NCBI GenBank assembly: GCA_964639525.1
Contig: CAZXDS010000065.1
Coordinates: 1 to 15,816, forward strand
DNA: 15,816 nt
DNA from: CAZXDS01 sp964639525
GTDB lineage: Bacteria > Bacteroidota > Ignavibacteria > Ignavibacteriales > Melioribacteraceae
Reading direction: 5' to 3'
Shown here: in pieces, positions 7,125 to 14,174 of the stretch
How positions within the stretch are numbered: position 1 is the stretch's first letter
How the letters are laid out: each line of letters starts with the position of its first letter
Translations under genes and position numbers: made by a program
Notes under the pieces: model-generated
Seen by the model: only the letters and a program-made list of their open reading frames with translations
Database searches by the model: none
Told to the model about the DNA's origin: nothing

Positions 7125-8135
7125 ATGGCATTAAGATTAATTGAAATAAATGTTCCCTCCGAAAACAAACATGAAATTGAGGAGATAATTAAGGAAACAA
7201 ATCCCATATCCTTTTGGATAGATAGAATTGAAAATAATAAAGCAGAAATAAAAATTCTTCTACATGCTGAAAAAACGGAAGTAATGTTGGATTCTCTCGA
7301 AAAAAAACTCACAGCGGTATCCGATTACAGAATTGTTTTACTGCCGGTTGAAACAACATTGCCGCGTGTTACAATTGAAGATGAAAAAAAAGAAATTACT
7401 TCTGCATCAAAAAATCAAAAATTGGAAAAAACACCTTTACGAATTAGTCGTGAAGAATTATATACCAAAATTCAAGACGGAGCAAATATTACTCCGGTTT
7501 ACATTGCCATGGTAATTCTTTCGGCAATTGTCGCATCCATTGGTTTGCTGAATGATAGTGTCGCGGTTATTATTGGAGCGATGGTTATTGCTCCTTTATT
7601 AGGTCCAAACGTCGCACTTTCACTTGCCACTACTCTTGGGGATTGGGAGCTTGGTAAAAACGCACTAAAGGCAAATATTTTGGGAATGCTAATTGCATTG
7701 GTCTTTGCGGTAGTTATTGGGCTTATTGTTCATGTCGATGTTTCTTCAACCGAACTAATCAGCAGAAGTCATGTTGCGATTAGCGATATTATTCTTGCTT
7801 TAGCCTCCGGTTCCGCAGCTGCATTAGCATTTACTTCCGGAGTTTCAGCAGCTTTAATTGGTGTAATGGTTGCCGTTGCACTTCTGCCGCCACTTGTAAC
7901 TTTCGGACTTTTTCTTTCATGTGGAAATTTTCAATTAGCAACAGGCGCTTTACTTCTATTATTTACGAATTTAATCAGTTTAAATCTTGCGGGAGTTTTG
8001 ACCTTTATCATTCAGGGTATTCAACCTCGCCGTTGGTGGAAAGCAAAAAAAGCTAAAAAATCAACTCGCATAGCTACGGTTATTTGGACACTTTTGTTAT
8101 TGGTTTTAATTTTATTGATAAAACTGCAGCAATAG
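7125..8135 (+). CDS. DUF389 (TIGR00341 family) integral membrane protein
   Basis: The 336-residue protein has a cytosolic-type N-terminal domain (about 1-75) of ferredoxin-like alternation (LRLIEINVP ... EIKILLHAEK ... YRIVLLPVE) and a charged linker (80-118). About six or seven membrane segments follow, roughly 122-141, 144-165, 182-204, 220-236, 240-265, 270-297 and 314-333. The family signatures GAMVIAPLLGP (151-161), SAALIGVMVAVALLPPL (241-257) and NLISLNLAG (282-290) are clear. This matches DUF389 (PF04087), a widespread membrane family without an established biochemical function. The length is typical. A positive-charge cluster (PRRWWKAKKAKK, 301-312) precedes the last segment. It is the only plus-strand gene, divergent from the aminotransferase and convergent with the gene ending at 9354, with the repeat region between. 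Confidence 0.88.
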   Translation: MALRLIEINVPSENKHEIEEIIKETNPISFWIDRIENNKAEIKILLHAEKTEVMLDSLEKKLTAVSDYRIVLLPVETTLPRVTIEDEKKEITSASKNQKLEKTPLRISREELYTKIQDGANITPVYIAMVILSAIVASIGLLNDSVAVIIGAMVIAPLLGPNVALSLATTLGDWELGKNALKANILGMLIALVFAVVIGLIVHVDVSSTELISRSHVAISDIILALASGSAAALAFTSGVSAALIGVMVAVALLPPLVTFGLFLSCGNFQLATGALLLLFTNLISLNLAGVLTFIIQGIQPRRWWKAKKAKKSTRIATVIWTLLLLVLILLIKLQQ

Positions 8136-8195
8136 CAAATAACTTTATTCGCTGTTCAGATTCAAACTTAAAAAAATAGAAACAACATTTTGTTG

Positions 8196-8226
8196 AAATA
8201 ATTAAAATTGTTTTTTTTAATTATTT
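8196..8226 (+). terminator. Possible weak terminator of the DUF389 gene
   Basis: aaataattaaa at 8196-8206 pairs with tttaattattt at 8216-8226 (11 bp, loop containing a T-run), 60 nt past the stop codon. The stem is entirely A/T, so stability is low. The small caaca/tgttg hairpin at 8183-8195 just before it may contribute. Confidence 0.3.
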
Positions 8227-8235
8227 TATATTCTT

Positions 8236-8263
8236 AGCGGATTAAAAATCCGCTTTACAATTT
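8236..8263. repeat. REP-like hairpin with TACAATTT tail
   Basis: agcggatt-aaa-aatccgct (8236-8254) is a perfect 8-bp hairpin followed after one base by tacaattt (8256-8263). The same tail, at the same one-base spacing, follows the hairpin at 720-739, whose stem sequence is completely different. The pair suggests a family in which the tail is conserved and the stem covaries. Confidence 0.55.
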
Positions 8264-8330
8264 GAAATTTAGACTCCAAATCGCTGTCCTTCTTGTAATC
8301 AAAAAACTTTATCAAAATCCAAGAAGAAAC

Positions 8331-8390
8331 CACGGGCTTTAGCCCAAAAATAAACTTTCCCTTATTTGGGCTGAAGCCCTTTGTGGGTGT
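8331..8390. repeat. Partial leading copy of the 249-bp repeat unit
   Basis: This stretch corresponds to the last part of the 249-bp unit but is divergent. Its first hairpin is intact here (gggct-tt-agccc, 8334-8345), whereas in both full units the same hairpin is split at the apex by 18 extra bases. The second hairpin gggct-ga-agccc (8368-8379) is present in all copies. This version probably represents the ancestral arrangement. Confidence 0.65.
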
Positions 8391-8888
8391 GCCGTTTTCT
8401 GATCCGTTCGATAAATCGAACGGAAATATTTATGCATTTTTGAGCAATGAATAATCATAAATCGAACGGAAATGTTGTTGTTTTTCGGAACAGTGTTTAA
8501 TCAAAAACTGTTTCAAAATATTTCCGTCTCGTTCACGAGACGGGTTAACGAAAACAAAAAAAAACACGGGCTTTCCGGGACGGATCTGTGATAGCCCAAA
8601 AATAAACTTTTCATTTGGGCTGAAGCCCTTTATGTGTGCGCCGTTTTCTGATCCGTTCGATAAATCGAACGGAAATATTTATGCATTTTTGAGCAATGAA
8701 TAATCATAAATCGAACGGAAATGTTGTTGTTTTTCGGAACAGTGTTTAATCAAAAACTGTTTCAAAATATTTCCGTCTCGTTCACGAGACGGGTTAACGA
8801 AAACAAAAAAAAACACGGGCTTTCCGGGACGGATCTGTGATAGCCCAAAAATAAACTTTTCATTTGGGCTGAAGCCCTTTATGTGTGC
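8391..8888. repeat. Perfect 249-bp tandem duplication of a hairpin-rich module
   Basis: 8391-8639 and 8640-8888 appear identical base for base on direct reading. Each unit contains the hairpin ccgttcgat-aa-atcgaacgg (8404-8423 in copy 1), a second half-arm of it at about 8460-8470, a gaacagt/actgtttc stem (8488-8494 with 8507-8514), the hairpin ccgtctcgt-tc-acgagacgg (8523-8542), an A-rich linker, an apex-interrupted gggctt...agccc palindrome and gggct-ga-agccc. A third copy starts at 8889 and is disrupted by the insert at 8914-9050. No open frame crosses the block. The identity implies a recent duplication or ongoing homogenisation; an assembly artefact must also be considered. Confidence 0.9.
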
Positions 8889-8913
8889 GCCGTTTGTTCA
8901 TCCGTTCGATAAA

Positions 8914-9050
8914 GAGGCTGTGTGAAAAACGCTAAAACCGTTGTCGCAGACCCGTATCGGAAAACGGTTACGCTAATTGCTTGATTTTGAGTTATATTCC
9001 CACGATTAAAATCGTGGGTTAATAAAATTTTCTACCTTTTACACAGTTTC
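8914..9050. mobile_element. 137-bp MITE-like insertion with 4-bp target duplication
   Basis: The third repeat copy reads ccgttcgataaa, is interrupted, then resumes taaatcgaacgg. The 137-bp insert is flanked by taaa on both sides (8910-8913 and 9051-9054), while the uninterrupted copies have taaa once, so the empty site is known. The ends form imperfect inverted repeats: gaggctgtgtgaaaa (8914-8928) against ttttacacagtttc (9037-9050), 11 of the first 14 positions matching. It encodes nothing and contains a perfect 9-bp hairpin, cccacgatt-aa-aatcgtggg (8999-9018). It is a non-autonomous element presumably moved by a transposase elsewhere; the IS family is uncertain. Confidence 0.8.
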
Positions 9051-9091
9051 TAAATCGAACGGAAATATTTGTGTTTCACGTAAAAAAACAC

Positions 9092-9130
9092 CGTCATTCT
9101 AAGGAGCGAAGCGACGTGAGAATCATTTTA
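9092..9130. repeat. Dispersed 'cgtcattct...gagcgaagcgacg' type intergenic repeat
   Basis: The GC-rich core gagcgaagcgacg, between gtcattct and gagaatcattt, matches from memory a repeat motif common in intergenic regions of Bacteroidota and some other phyla. The first eight bases, gtcattct (9093-9100), are repeated in inverse orientation at 9273-9280 (agaatgac), so 9093-9280 may be one element bounded by short inverted ends. Confidence 0.5.
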
Positions 9131-9180
9131 TGCGTGTTCATAATAAGATTTCTAATACACCAATAAGCGATATGACAACC

Positions 9181-9250
9181 AATTGTGCTAACACCACAAT
9201 TTATTTGGTGTTAAATACATCACAAAAATAACTCAACCGACCTTAGTCGG
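9181..9250. repeat. Small stem-loops in the convergent intergenic region
   Basis: aacacca/tggtgtt (9190-9196 with 9206-9212) can pair, in competition with aattgtg/cacaatt (9181-9187 with 9195-9201). ccgac-ctta-gtcgg (9237-9250) is a third short hairpin whose stem resembles that of 720-739. No T-run follows in the direction of the gene ending at 9354, so I do not call a terminator. Confidence 0.35.
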
Positions 9251-9353
9251 GGGTTTAACTGCATCAAAAAAAAGAATGACCTCATTATTATAAACTGTCA
9301 ACTTTTTTGTACAACCGAACATCTTGAATCATGAACCCTGCATCTCAATTCGC

Positions 9354-12300
9354 TTAAGAAGATTCTTCCGGTTTAATAATTATGCCTTTATTTTCCTGTC
9401 CGTTTATTTTAACTATTATTGGTTTATCAAATCGTATATGGTTAACATACTTCCGCTGTGTTTTTAATTTTCTATTTCTTAACCAATCCCAATCAATAAA
9501 ACCATCAGATTTCTGTGAGTCAATTGTCATATATCCAACTCTAAAAGAAGTTAAATTCTGAAAAAAATGTGAACCTTGCGATGGTGTAACATTAAAATCC
9601 CGAAAGTTCGATTCAACTATACATCCGGCATTTGAAATTTGCTCCCATGTAACGGGAATACCAAGCCATGGATCGGTACTTCCCCATCTTCCAACTCCGA
9701 TCAACAAATATTTCCTTTTCTCTTTTACCAATTTAGCGTTTAGCTTTGCAGTTTCGATGGCAGCTTCTCTGCTATCCGACCTTGAAAATTTATCAATATC
9801 TATAAAAATAACATCCCGAATATTATTTACAACGCCATTACCAAGAGCTTTATCACTTTTACAAATTAAGTCTTTCTCATCAGTATTTTTTAAATCAAGT
9901 TCCTCCAATTCATCATTTATAACAAGCGGACGCATCTGTAAGATGTTCAATTCAGGTTTTTTGTTTTTATCTTTAGACATCTTTATAGCAAACTCTATTT
10001 CTATTTCAGAACCCATTCCCCATTTTCCGAGTTTCAAAAGATAATCAAGAATTTCAGCCAGCGGGAAAATATTGTGCTTGAGAATAGGAGAAAATGTTAC
10101 CAGTCTTACTCCATCTCTCCCGATTCCATCATAAACAGTATTGTTTTGTAAGGAATAAGTTGAACCGGAATAATATAGACTACCATCCTTTTCAGCATCT
10201 TCCAATGAATATGTATTGATAAAGTTGTCTTCAGCATAATTTAACAAACTGACAGTTGACTTTAAGTTAACTGCGTAAAACTCCCTTTGGCTGTATCGCA
10301 ATATTTCATCGGTTGTTGATGTATTAATTGGTGTTTGCGGATATTTTGGACAAAACTTAATAACATTTTCGCCATCAACCACCATTTTCCCTAAACCAAG
10401 TGCAATGGAAACAATTCCATCATTCGATTTAAGTTTACCCGTTGGATAAAAGTTAATTGATTTTCCCACACCCGAAAGTTCCGGATAATATTTTCCATTG
10501 TATTCTGAACCTACAATTTTTTGAATAATTACAGCCATTTTTTCTTCTTCCAATCTATAAGAAGTTACTTTAATGTAATCTTTAGATTTATTATAAAATA
10601 TGGAGGCATAAATAAGTTTAATGGCTGTTAATAATTGCTGCAAACGGAATAAAATATCAGGGTCATTGTTTGGCAGCATAATAGTTTCATAAACTCCTGC
10701 AAACGGCTGACCTTGTGAGTCTTCAAGCAATGAAGATGAACGTACTGCAATTGGCTCTCTGACTAATTCCAAAAATGATTGAATATTTGCAGATACATCT
10801 ACCGGGAAATTTTGTGCATCAATAAATTTTTGGCGAAGCGTTTCATTATCTGTTGAATGCATCGCTAATTCAAGTAAATTATTTGCTTCGAGAAAATCAT
10901 CAAAAATATTTGAGCCGATTATTATAGTCGGAGGAACTCGAATGTCAACACTTGGAAACATTTCATTAATTTCAAAATTTGAAAGAAGATAATTAACAAA
11001 TGATAATCCGCGGGCTTTACCTCCGATAGAACCGTTACCGATACGAGCAATATCACTTCCCCTTTCAAAGTATTTTCGATGATAGTCAACAATTACACCG
11101 CGTTTACGCCACAAACGATATTCCTTAATGGAATCAATAAGATCACGCCTCAAATCTTCATAAGTTGCGTATTCTTCAACTTTACGAGGCCGCAATTTAT
11201 TAGCGAGCCAAAACTCAGTACGGGCCTTTAACCAATTTGAAAAATGATTTCTTAATGAATGATAAACCACACTTTCAATTGGAATCCATTCTAATACAGA
11301 TTGAAGTTCAGATAAGTTTGCTGCTCTGCCAACTTCATCTCCTGATTCACTTCTAAAAATAAAAGGGCCGAAACCAAAATTACGTTTCATAAACTTATGA
11401 AGTTCCTGCAATAAAACATCCGATTTTTTCAGTAAAAATCCTGCTTCCAACTCATATGCTTTCTGTCTATTTTTTTCGTTATTTGATTGAAGCAAAACCG
11501 GAATATCGGGAAACTTATTTTTAATTCTCTTTGCAAGTTTTAACCCGGCTTTTGTATCTCTTTTGCCCAGTCGCTCAAAATCAATATCAGAGATAATCCC
11601 GAGAATGTATTTTTCGTATTTCTTAAAGTATATCCATGCTTCCTCATAATTTGAACAAAGAAGAATTTTTGGGCGTGCCCGCATGCGTAAAAACTTATGT
11701 GTAAGATTTATTCCTTCGGATATTAAATCCTGAGATTGCGTTAACACTTCAGTATAAATTAACGGGAGATAGGACGAGTAAAATCTGATATTATCTTCGA
11801 CCAAAATTATTACCTGAACGCCAATAGATTTTGTATCGTTTTCCACATTGAATTTATCTTCAATGTACTTTATTATTCCGAGAATTATTCTGTAGTCTCC
11901 CTGCCATACAAACAATCTTTCAAAAAGATTTGCATCAGAACTTTGCCTTAATTCAAGCATATCTCTATTATCATAACCGAGATATACTATGGGAATAGTT
12001 ATTCCTGCTTTTTTTACTTTTTTAGCAAAACGAATTGCCGACATATCTTCAACATGCTGAGTAACTATTATTAAATCAAATCTATCTTCTAAATTGATTT
12101 TTTTTATTGCTTCATTTCCATTCGGACAATGAATTAATTCCGGCGAGTGAGTTAGGTTTAACCCATGATATTCTTTTCTGAGCAATTCGTATATTCTACC
12201 GTCTTCTTCAAAAATAAAAAAGTCGTACAAACTTGAAACAAGCAATATATTTCTAATTCTAAATTTCATAAGATTTCTAAAATCCATTGATTTTGCAAAT

Positions 12301-12356
12301 CTATTTTTTTGATTAAATTCAGAAATATTAAAATTATCCGTCATTGCACGACTCAT
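9354..12356 (-). CDS. Tandem receiver-like domains fused to a PEP-synthase/PPDK-type ATP-grasp domain
   Basis: The 1000-residue cytosolic protein has four parts. Residues about 35-165 are a degenerate receiver fold without the acidic pair or phospho-aspartate. Residues about 181-323 are a second receiver domain with Glu187-Asp188, Asp257 in the SDIDF strand end, Ser291 and Lys310, so phosphorylation is plausible. Residues about 435-812 are a PPDK_N/PEP-synthase nucleotide-binding domain: GNGSIGGKARGL (440-451), AVRSSSLLEDSQGQPFAGVYET (537-558), MAVIIQKIVG (607-616), Glu788 in EIEFAI and ILQMRP (805-810). Residues about 840-1000 are a C-terminal region with GVGRWGSTDPWLG (887-899) and PSQGSHFFQNLTSF (925-938). 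The phosphohistidine swivel domain and the PEP/pyruvate TIM barrel of true PEP synthase or PPDK are absent, so it cannot run that complete reaction alone. Similar 'PEP/pyruvate-binding domain' proteins of about this length occur in Bacteroidota; I know of no established function. An in-frame ATG at 12344 is an alternative start. Confidence 0.85.
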   Translation of the reverse strand: MSRAMTDNFNISEFNQKNRFAKSMDFRNLMKFRIRNILLVSSLYDFFIFEEDGRIYELLRKEYHGLNLTHSPELIHCPNGNEAIKKINLEDRFDLIIVTQHVEDMSAIRFAKKVKKAGITIPIVYLGYDNRDMLELRQSSDANLFERLFVWQGDYRIILGIIKYIEDKFNVENDTKSIGVQVIILVEDNIRFYSSYLPLIYTEVLTQSQDLISEGINLTHKFLRMRARPKILLCSNYEEAWIYFKKYEKYILGIISDIDFERLGKRDTKAGLKLAKRIKNKFPDIPVLLQSNNEKNRQKAYELEAGFLLKKSDVLLQELHKFMKRNFGFGPFIFRSESGDEVGRAANLSELQSVLEWIPIESVVYHSLRNHFSNWLKARTEFWLANKLRPRKVEEYATYEDLRRDLIDSIKEYRLWRKRGVIVDYHRKYFERGSDIARIGNGSIGGKARGLSFVNYLLSNFEINEMFPSVDIRVPPTIIIGSNIFDDFLEANNLLELAMHSTDNETLRQKFIDAQNFPVDVSANIQSFLELVREPIAVRSSSLLEDSQGQPFAGVYETIMLPNNDPDILFRLQQLLTAIKLIYASIFYNKSKDYIKVTSYRLEEEKMAVIIQKIVGSEYNGKYYPELSGVGKSINFYPTGKLKSNDGIVSIALGLGKMVVDGENVIKFCPKYPQTPINTSTTDEILRYSQREFYAVNLKSTVSLLNYAEDNFINTYSLEDAEKDGSLYYSGSTYSLQNNTVYDGIGRDGVRLVTFSPILKHNIFPLAEILDYLLKLGKWGMGSEIEIEFAIKMSKDKNKKPELNILQMRPLVINDELEELDLKNTDEKDLICKSDKALGNGVVNNIRDVIFIDIDKFSRSDSREAAIETAKLNAKLVKEKRKYLLIGVGRWGSTDPWLGIPVTWEQISNAGCIVESNFRDFNVTPSQGSHFFQNLTSFRVGYMTIDSQKSDGFIDWDWLRNRKLKTQRKYVNHIRFDKPIIVKINGQENKGIIIKPEESS

Positions 12357-12480
12357 TTTTAATTTTTAAAATTTTCACTTATTAGTTATAAGGTAATTAC
12401 TTAAAAATAGTAAATTCTGAAACAATTCTTTTATTTTATTGAAAAATTGATTATTTAACTTGGGAGGAATACTACTTGAA

Positions 12481-12522
12481 GATAAAAAAAACCGTTTCAA
12501 TAATAATTATTGAAACGGTTTT
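12481..12522 (-). terminator. Strong rho-independent terminator of the octaheme cytochrome gene
   Basis: A perfect palindrome at 12488-12522 (17-bp arms, aaaaccgtttcaataat and its complement) is followed on the minus strand by a run of eight T (complement of 12484-12491, partly inside the arm). It begins 30 nt past the stop codon and separates the cytochrome from the receiver/ATP-grasp gene. Confidence 0.9.
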
Positions 12523-12551
12523 AAATTAAGTGAACTACTTAAAAAGAATTT

Positions 12552-14012
12552 TTACTTGGAATATCTCGCTTTAAATTCTTTTTGTGCTTTAGCTCTTTTA
12601 GCTTTTTCTTCAGGCGACAATTTGCCGAGGAACCAAGCGTGATCCGAACTGTTAAGCATTGCATTAAGTTCGGTTTCCAACTCCTTTGCTCCGGCAACCT
12701 TTGCAGCATCATTAGACTTTAAATTTACAGCTACAACTTCTTTAAGTTCAGGAACAAAATCCATATACCAAGCTTTAGCAACTTCATAAAGTCCGTGCCA
12801 ATGTGTATAATCGGGTGCCATCATAGATGCACCGTGACGTGCGCGTCTTCCTTGATGATGCCAAATTTCCCACCAAGTCCATTCAATTTTTTCATCAAAT
12901 TTTTGACTTGTAATAAGATGGTCTTTGTATGCAATTTTCATAAGTTTAACGCCCGGGGCACCAAACTTTTTATTGTACAAATTAATTAAACCGTCGTATT
13001 GAATGTAAAAATTATTTACAAAAGGCTGAGAATGGCAAACAGTACAAACCTTCTGCATTTCAGCTCTTCTCGTTTTCCAATTAACACTTGCCATTTTTTT
13101 AAGACCGAGCTTTTTATCTGAAACCTCAGGACGTATTGACGTTGGAGGTCTGTTATTCCAGCTAATACGCATACCAACATCGTGTGTTACAGGAACAAAA
13201 TCGCCGTCTTTGGTACGAACAGCGGACATATGGCAAGTTGCACAAGTTGGTGCTGCAGTATAATCTTCGCCAAGTACCCATTTTGTATTATCAATATTAA
13301 TATCGTCTTCATGTGCTCTGTACGCAATTCCGTGTTTTGATTCGTTGTAAATTTCTTTTTGCGGATGATCCGGTCCAAGATGGCATTTGCCGCAATTTTC
13401 CGGTCGGCGTGCTTGTTCTGCAGAAAATGCATGTCGCTGATGACAAGCTGTACAAGAGCCGACGCTTCCATCAGGATTGAAACGACCAATACCTGTATTC
13501 GGCCAAGTATCAGGTGTTGGGTTTCCGTCTTTACCAATTTTAACCGCTGAACCGTGGCACTGTTTGCAGCCATTAACAAGCAAAGCGGATTTACCGTAAA
13601 AATCAGTATTTCCCTCTACAATATCAGCAAGATAATTATCCAAAGAACCAAGTATCATACCTGCTCTTGCATGATGACTTTCGGAAAATTGAGCAACTTC
13701 GTTAGAATGGCATTGACCGCAATCTTTTGGTGAAACAATAACGCTAATTAAAAAACCGTTATGCTCCATTGCATCTGCATCACCTTTTTCCGCTTTATGG
13801 CATTCATAGCAGCCAACATGTGCTCTGTAATGTTTTGAAGTTCCCCACTCCTGATAAACCGCCTTTGTTTCATCTGCATGGCAATCAATACATTGCTGTG
13901 TTTCATCAGAAATTTTTGTCGGGATTGTTGCGTGTGATTGTGCTGCGGAATTTTGGTAAAATGAGAGAAACAAAATCCCAAATAAACTAAGAGTTGAAAT
14001 AAGTTTTTTCAT
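12552..14012 (-). CDS. Octaheme cytochrome c of the hydroxylamine oxidoreductase (HAO) family
   Basis: The 486-residue secreted protein has a Sec signal peptide (cleavage likely after SAA, residue 24). It has exactly eight CXXCH haem sites, at residues 41, 68, 98, 149, 187, 207, 257 and 323. Count and spacing fit the octaheme HAO family, in which the fourth haem (here CKQCH, 149-153) is the catalytic one. Family-type blocks are also present: TGIGRFNPDGSVGSCTACHQRH, WTWWEIWHHQGRRARHGASMM (378-398) and PDYTHWHG (400-407). Members either oxidise hydroxylamine/hydrazine or reduce nitrite or hydroxylamine to ammonium. The direction depends partly on a tyrosine cross-linked to the active-site haem; Tyr402 is a candidate, but alignment is needed. 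No membrane quinol-oxidising partner of NapC/NirT type is adjacent. GGAG lies 8 nt before the ATG. It is transcribed alone, with a strong terminator. Confidence 0.9.
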   Translation of the reverse strand: MKKLISTLSLFGILFLSFYQNSAAQSHATIPTKISDETQQCIDCHADETKAVYQEWGTSKHYRAHVGCYECHKAEKGDADAMEHNGFLISVIVSPKDCGQCHSNEVAQFSESHHARAGMILGSLDNYLADIVEGNTDFYGKSALLVNGCKQCHGSAVKIGKDGNPTPDTWPNTGIGRFNPDGSVGSCTACHQRHAFSAEQARRPENCGKCHLGPDHPQKEIYNESKHGIAYRAHEDDINIDNTKWVLGEDYTAAPTCATCHMSAVRTKDGDFVPVTHDVGMRISWNNRPPTSIRPEVSDKKLGLKKMASVNWKTRRAEMQKVCTVCHSQPFVNNFYIQYDGLINLYNKKFGAPGVKLMKIAYKDHLITSQKFDEKIEWTWWEIWHHQGRRARHGASMMAPDYTHWHGLYEVAKAWYMDFVPELKEVVAVNLKSNDAAKVAGAKELETELNAMLNSSDHAWFLGKLSPEEKAKRAKAQKEFKARYSK

Positions 14013-14020
14013 AAGCCCAT

Positions 14021-14024
14021 CTCC
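14021..14024 (-). promoter_or_regulatory. Ribosome binding site of the octaheme cytochrome gene
   Basis: GGAG on the minus strand, 8 nt upstream of the ATG at 14012, supports this start and the complete signal peptide. A TATACT-like hexamer (complement of 14046-14051) lies a little further upstream, but without a convincing -35 box. Confidence 0.5.
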
Positions 14025-14127
14025 ATTTTGTTAAGATATAGTTTGAGTATAAAAAGAATATTTAATCCGATTAAAATTATTATTTATAACACTTAAAAGC
14101 AATAAAAAAATAGGTTCAGGAAAAGGA

Positions 14128-14155
14128 AAGCCGCCTTCGTAATTGAAGGCGGCTT
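14128..14155 (-). terminator. Terminator of the glutamate dehydrogenase gene
   Basis: aagccgccttc (14128-14138) and gaaggcggctt (14145-14155) form a perfect 11-bp GC-rich stem with a 6-nt loop, 19 nt past the stop codon. On the minus strand a C-interrupted T-rich tail follows (ctttccttttcct). Confidence 0.85.
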
Positions 14156-14174
14156 ATTTTAAAAAGAGAGAAAA

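Noticed and set aside
8391..8888. CRISPR array
   Set aside because: The repeat unit is 249 bp and contiguous without variable spacers, and no cas genes are present.
9354..12356. Annotation as a complete phosphoenolpyruvate synthase (ppsA)
   Set aside because: Only the nucleotide-binding domain is present. The phosphohistidine motif and the C-terminal PEP/pyruvate barrel are missing, so the name would mislead.
13187..13579. 130-codon minus-strand frame inside the octaheme cytochrome
   Set aside because: It is in another frame of the cytochrome gene, whose eight haem motifs prove the correct frame.
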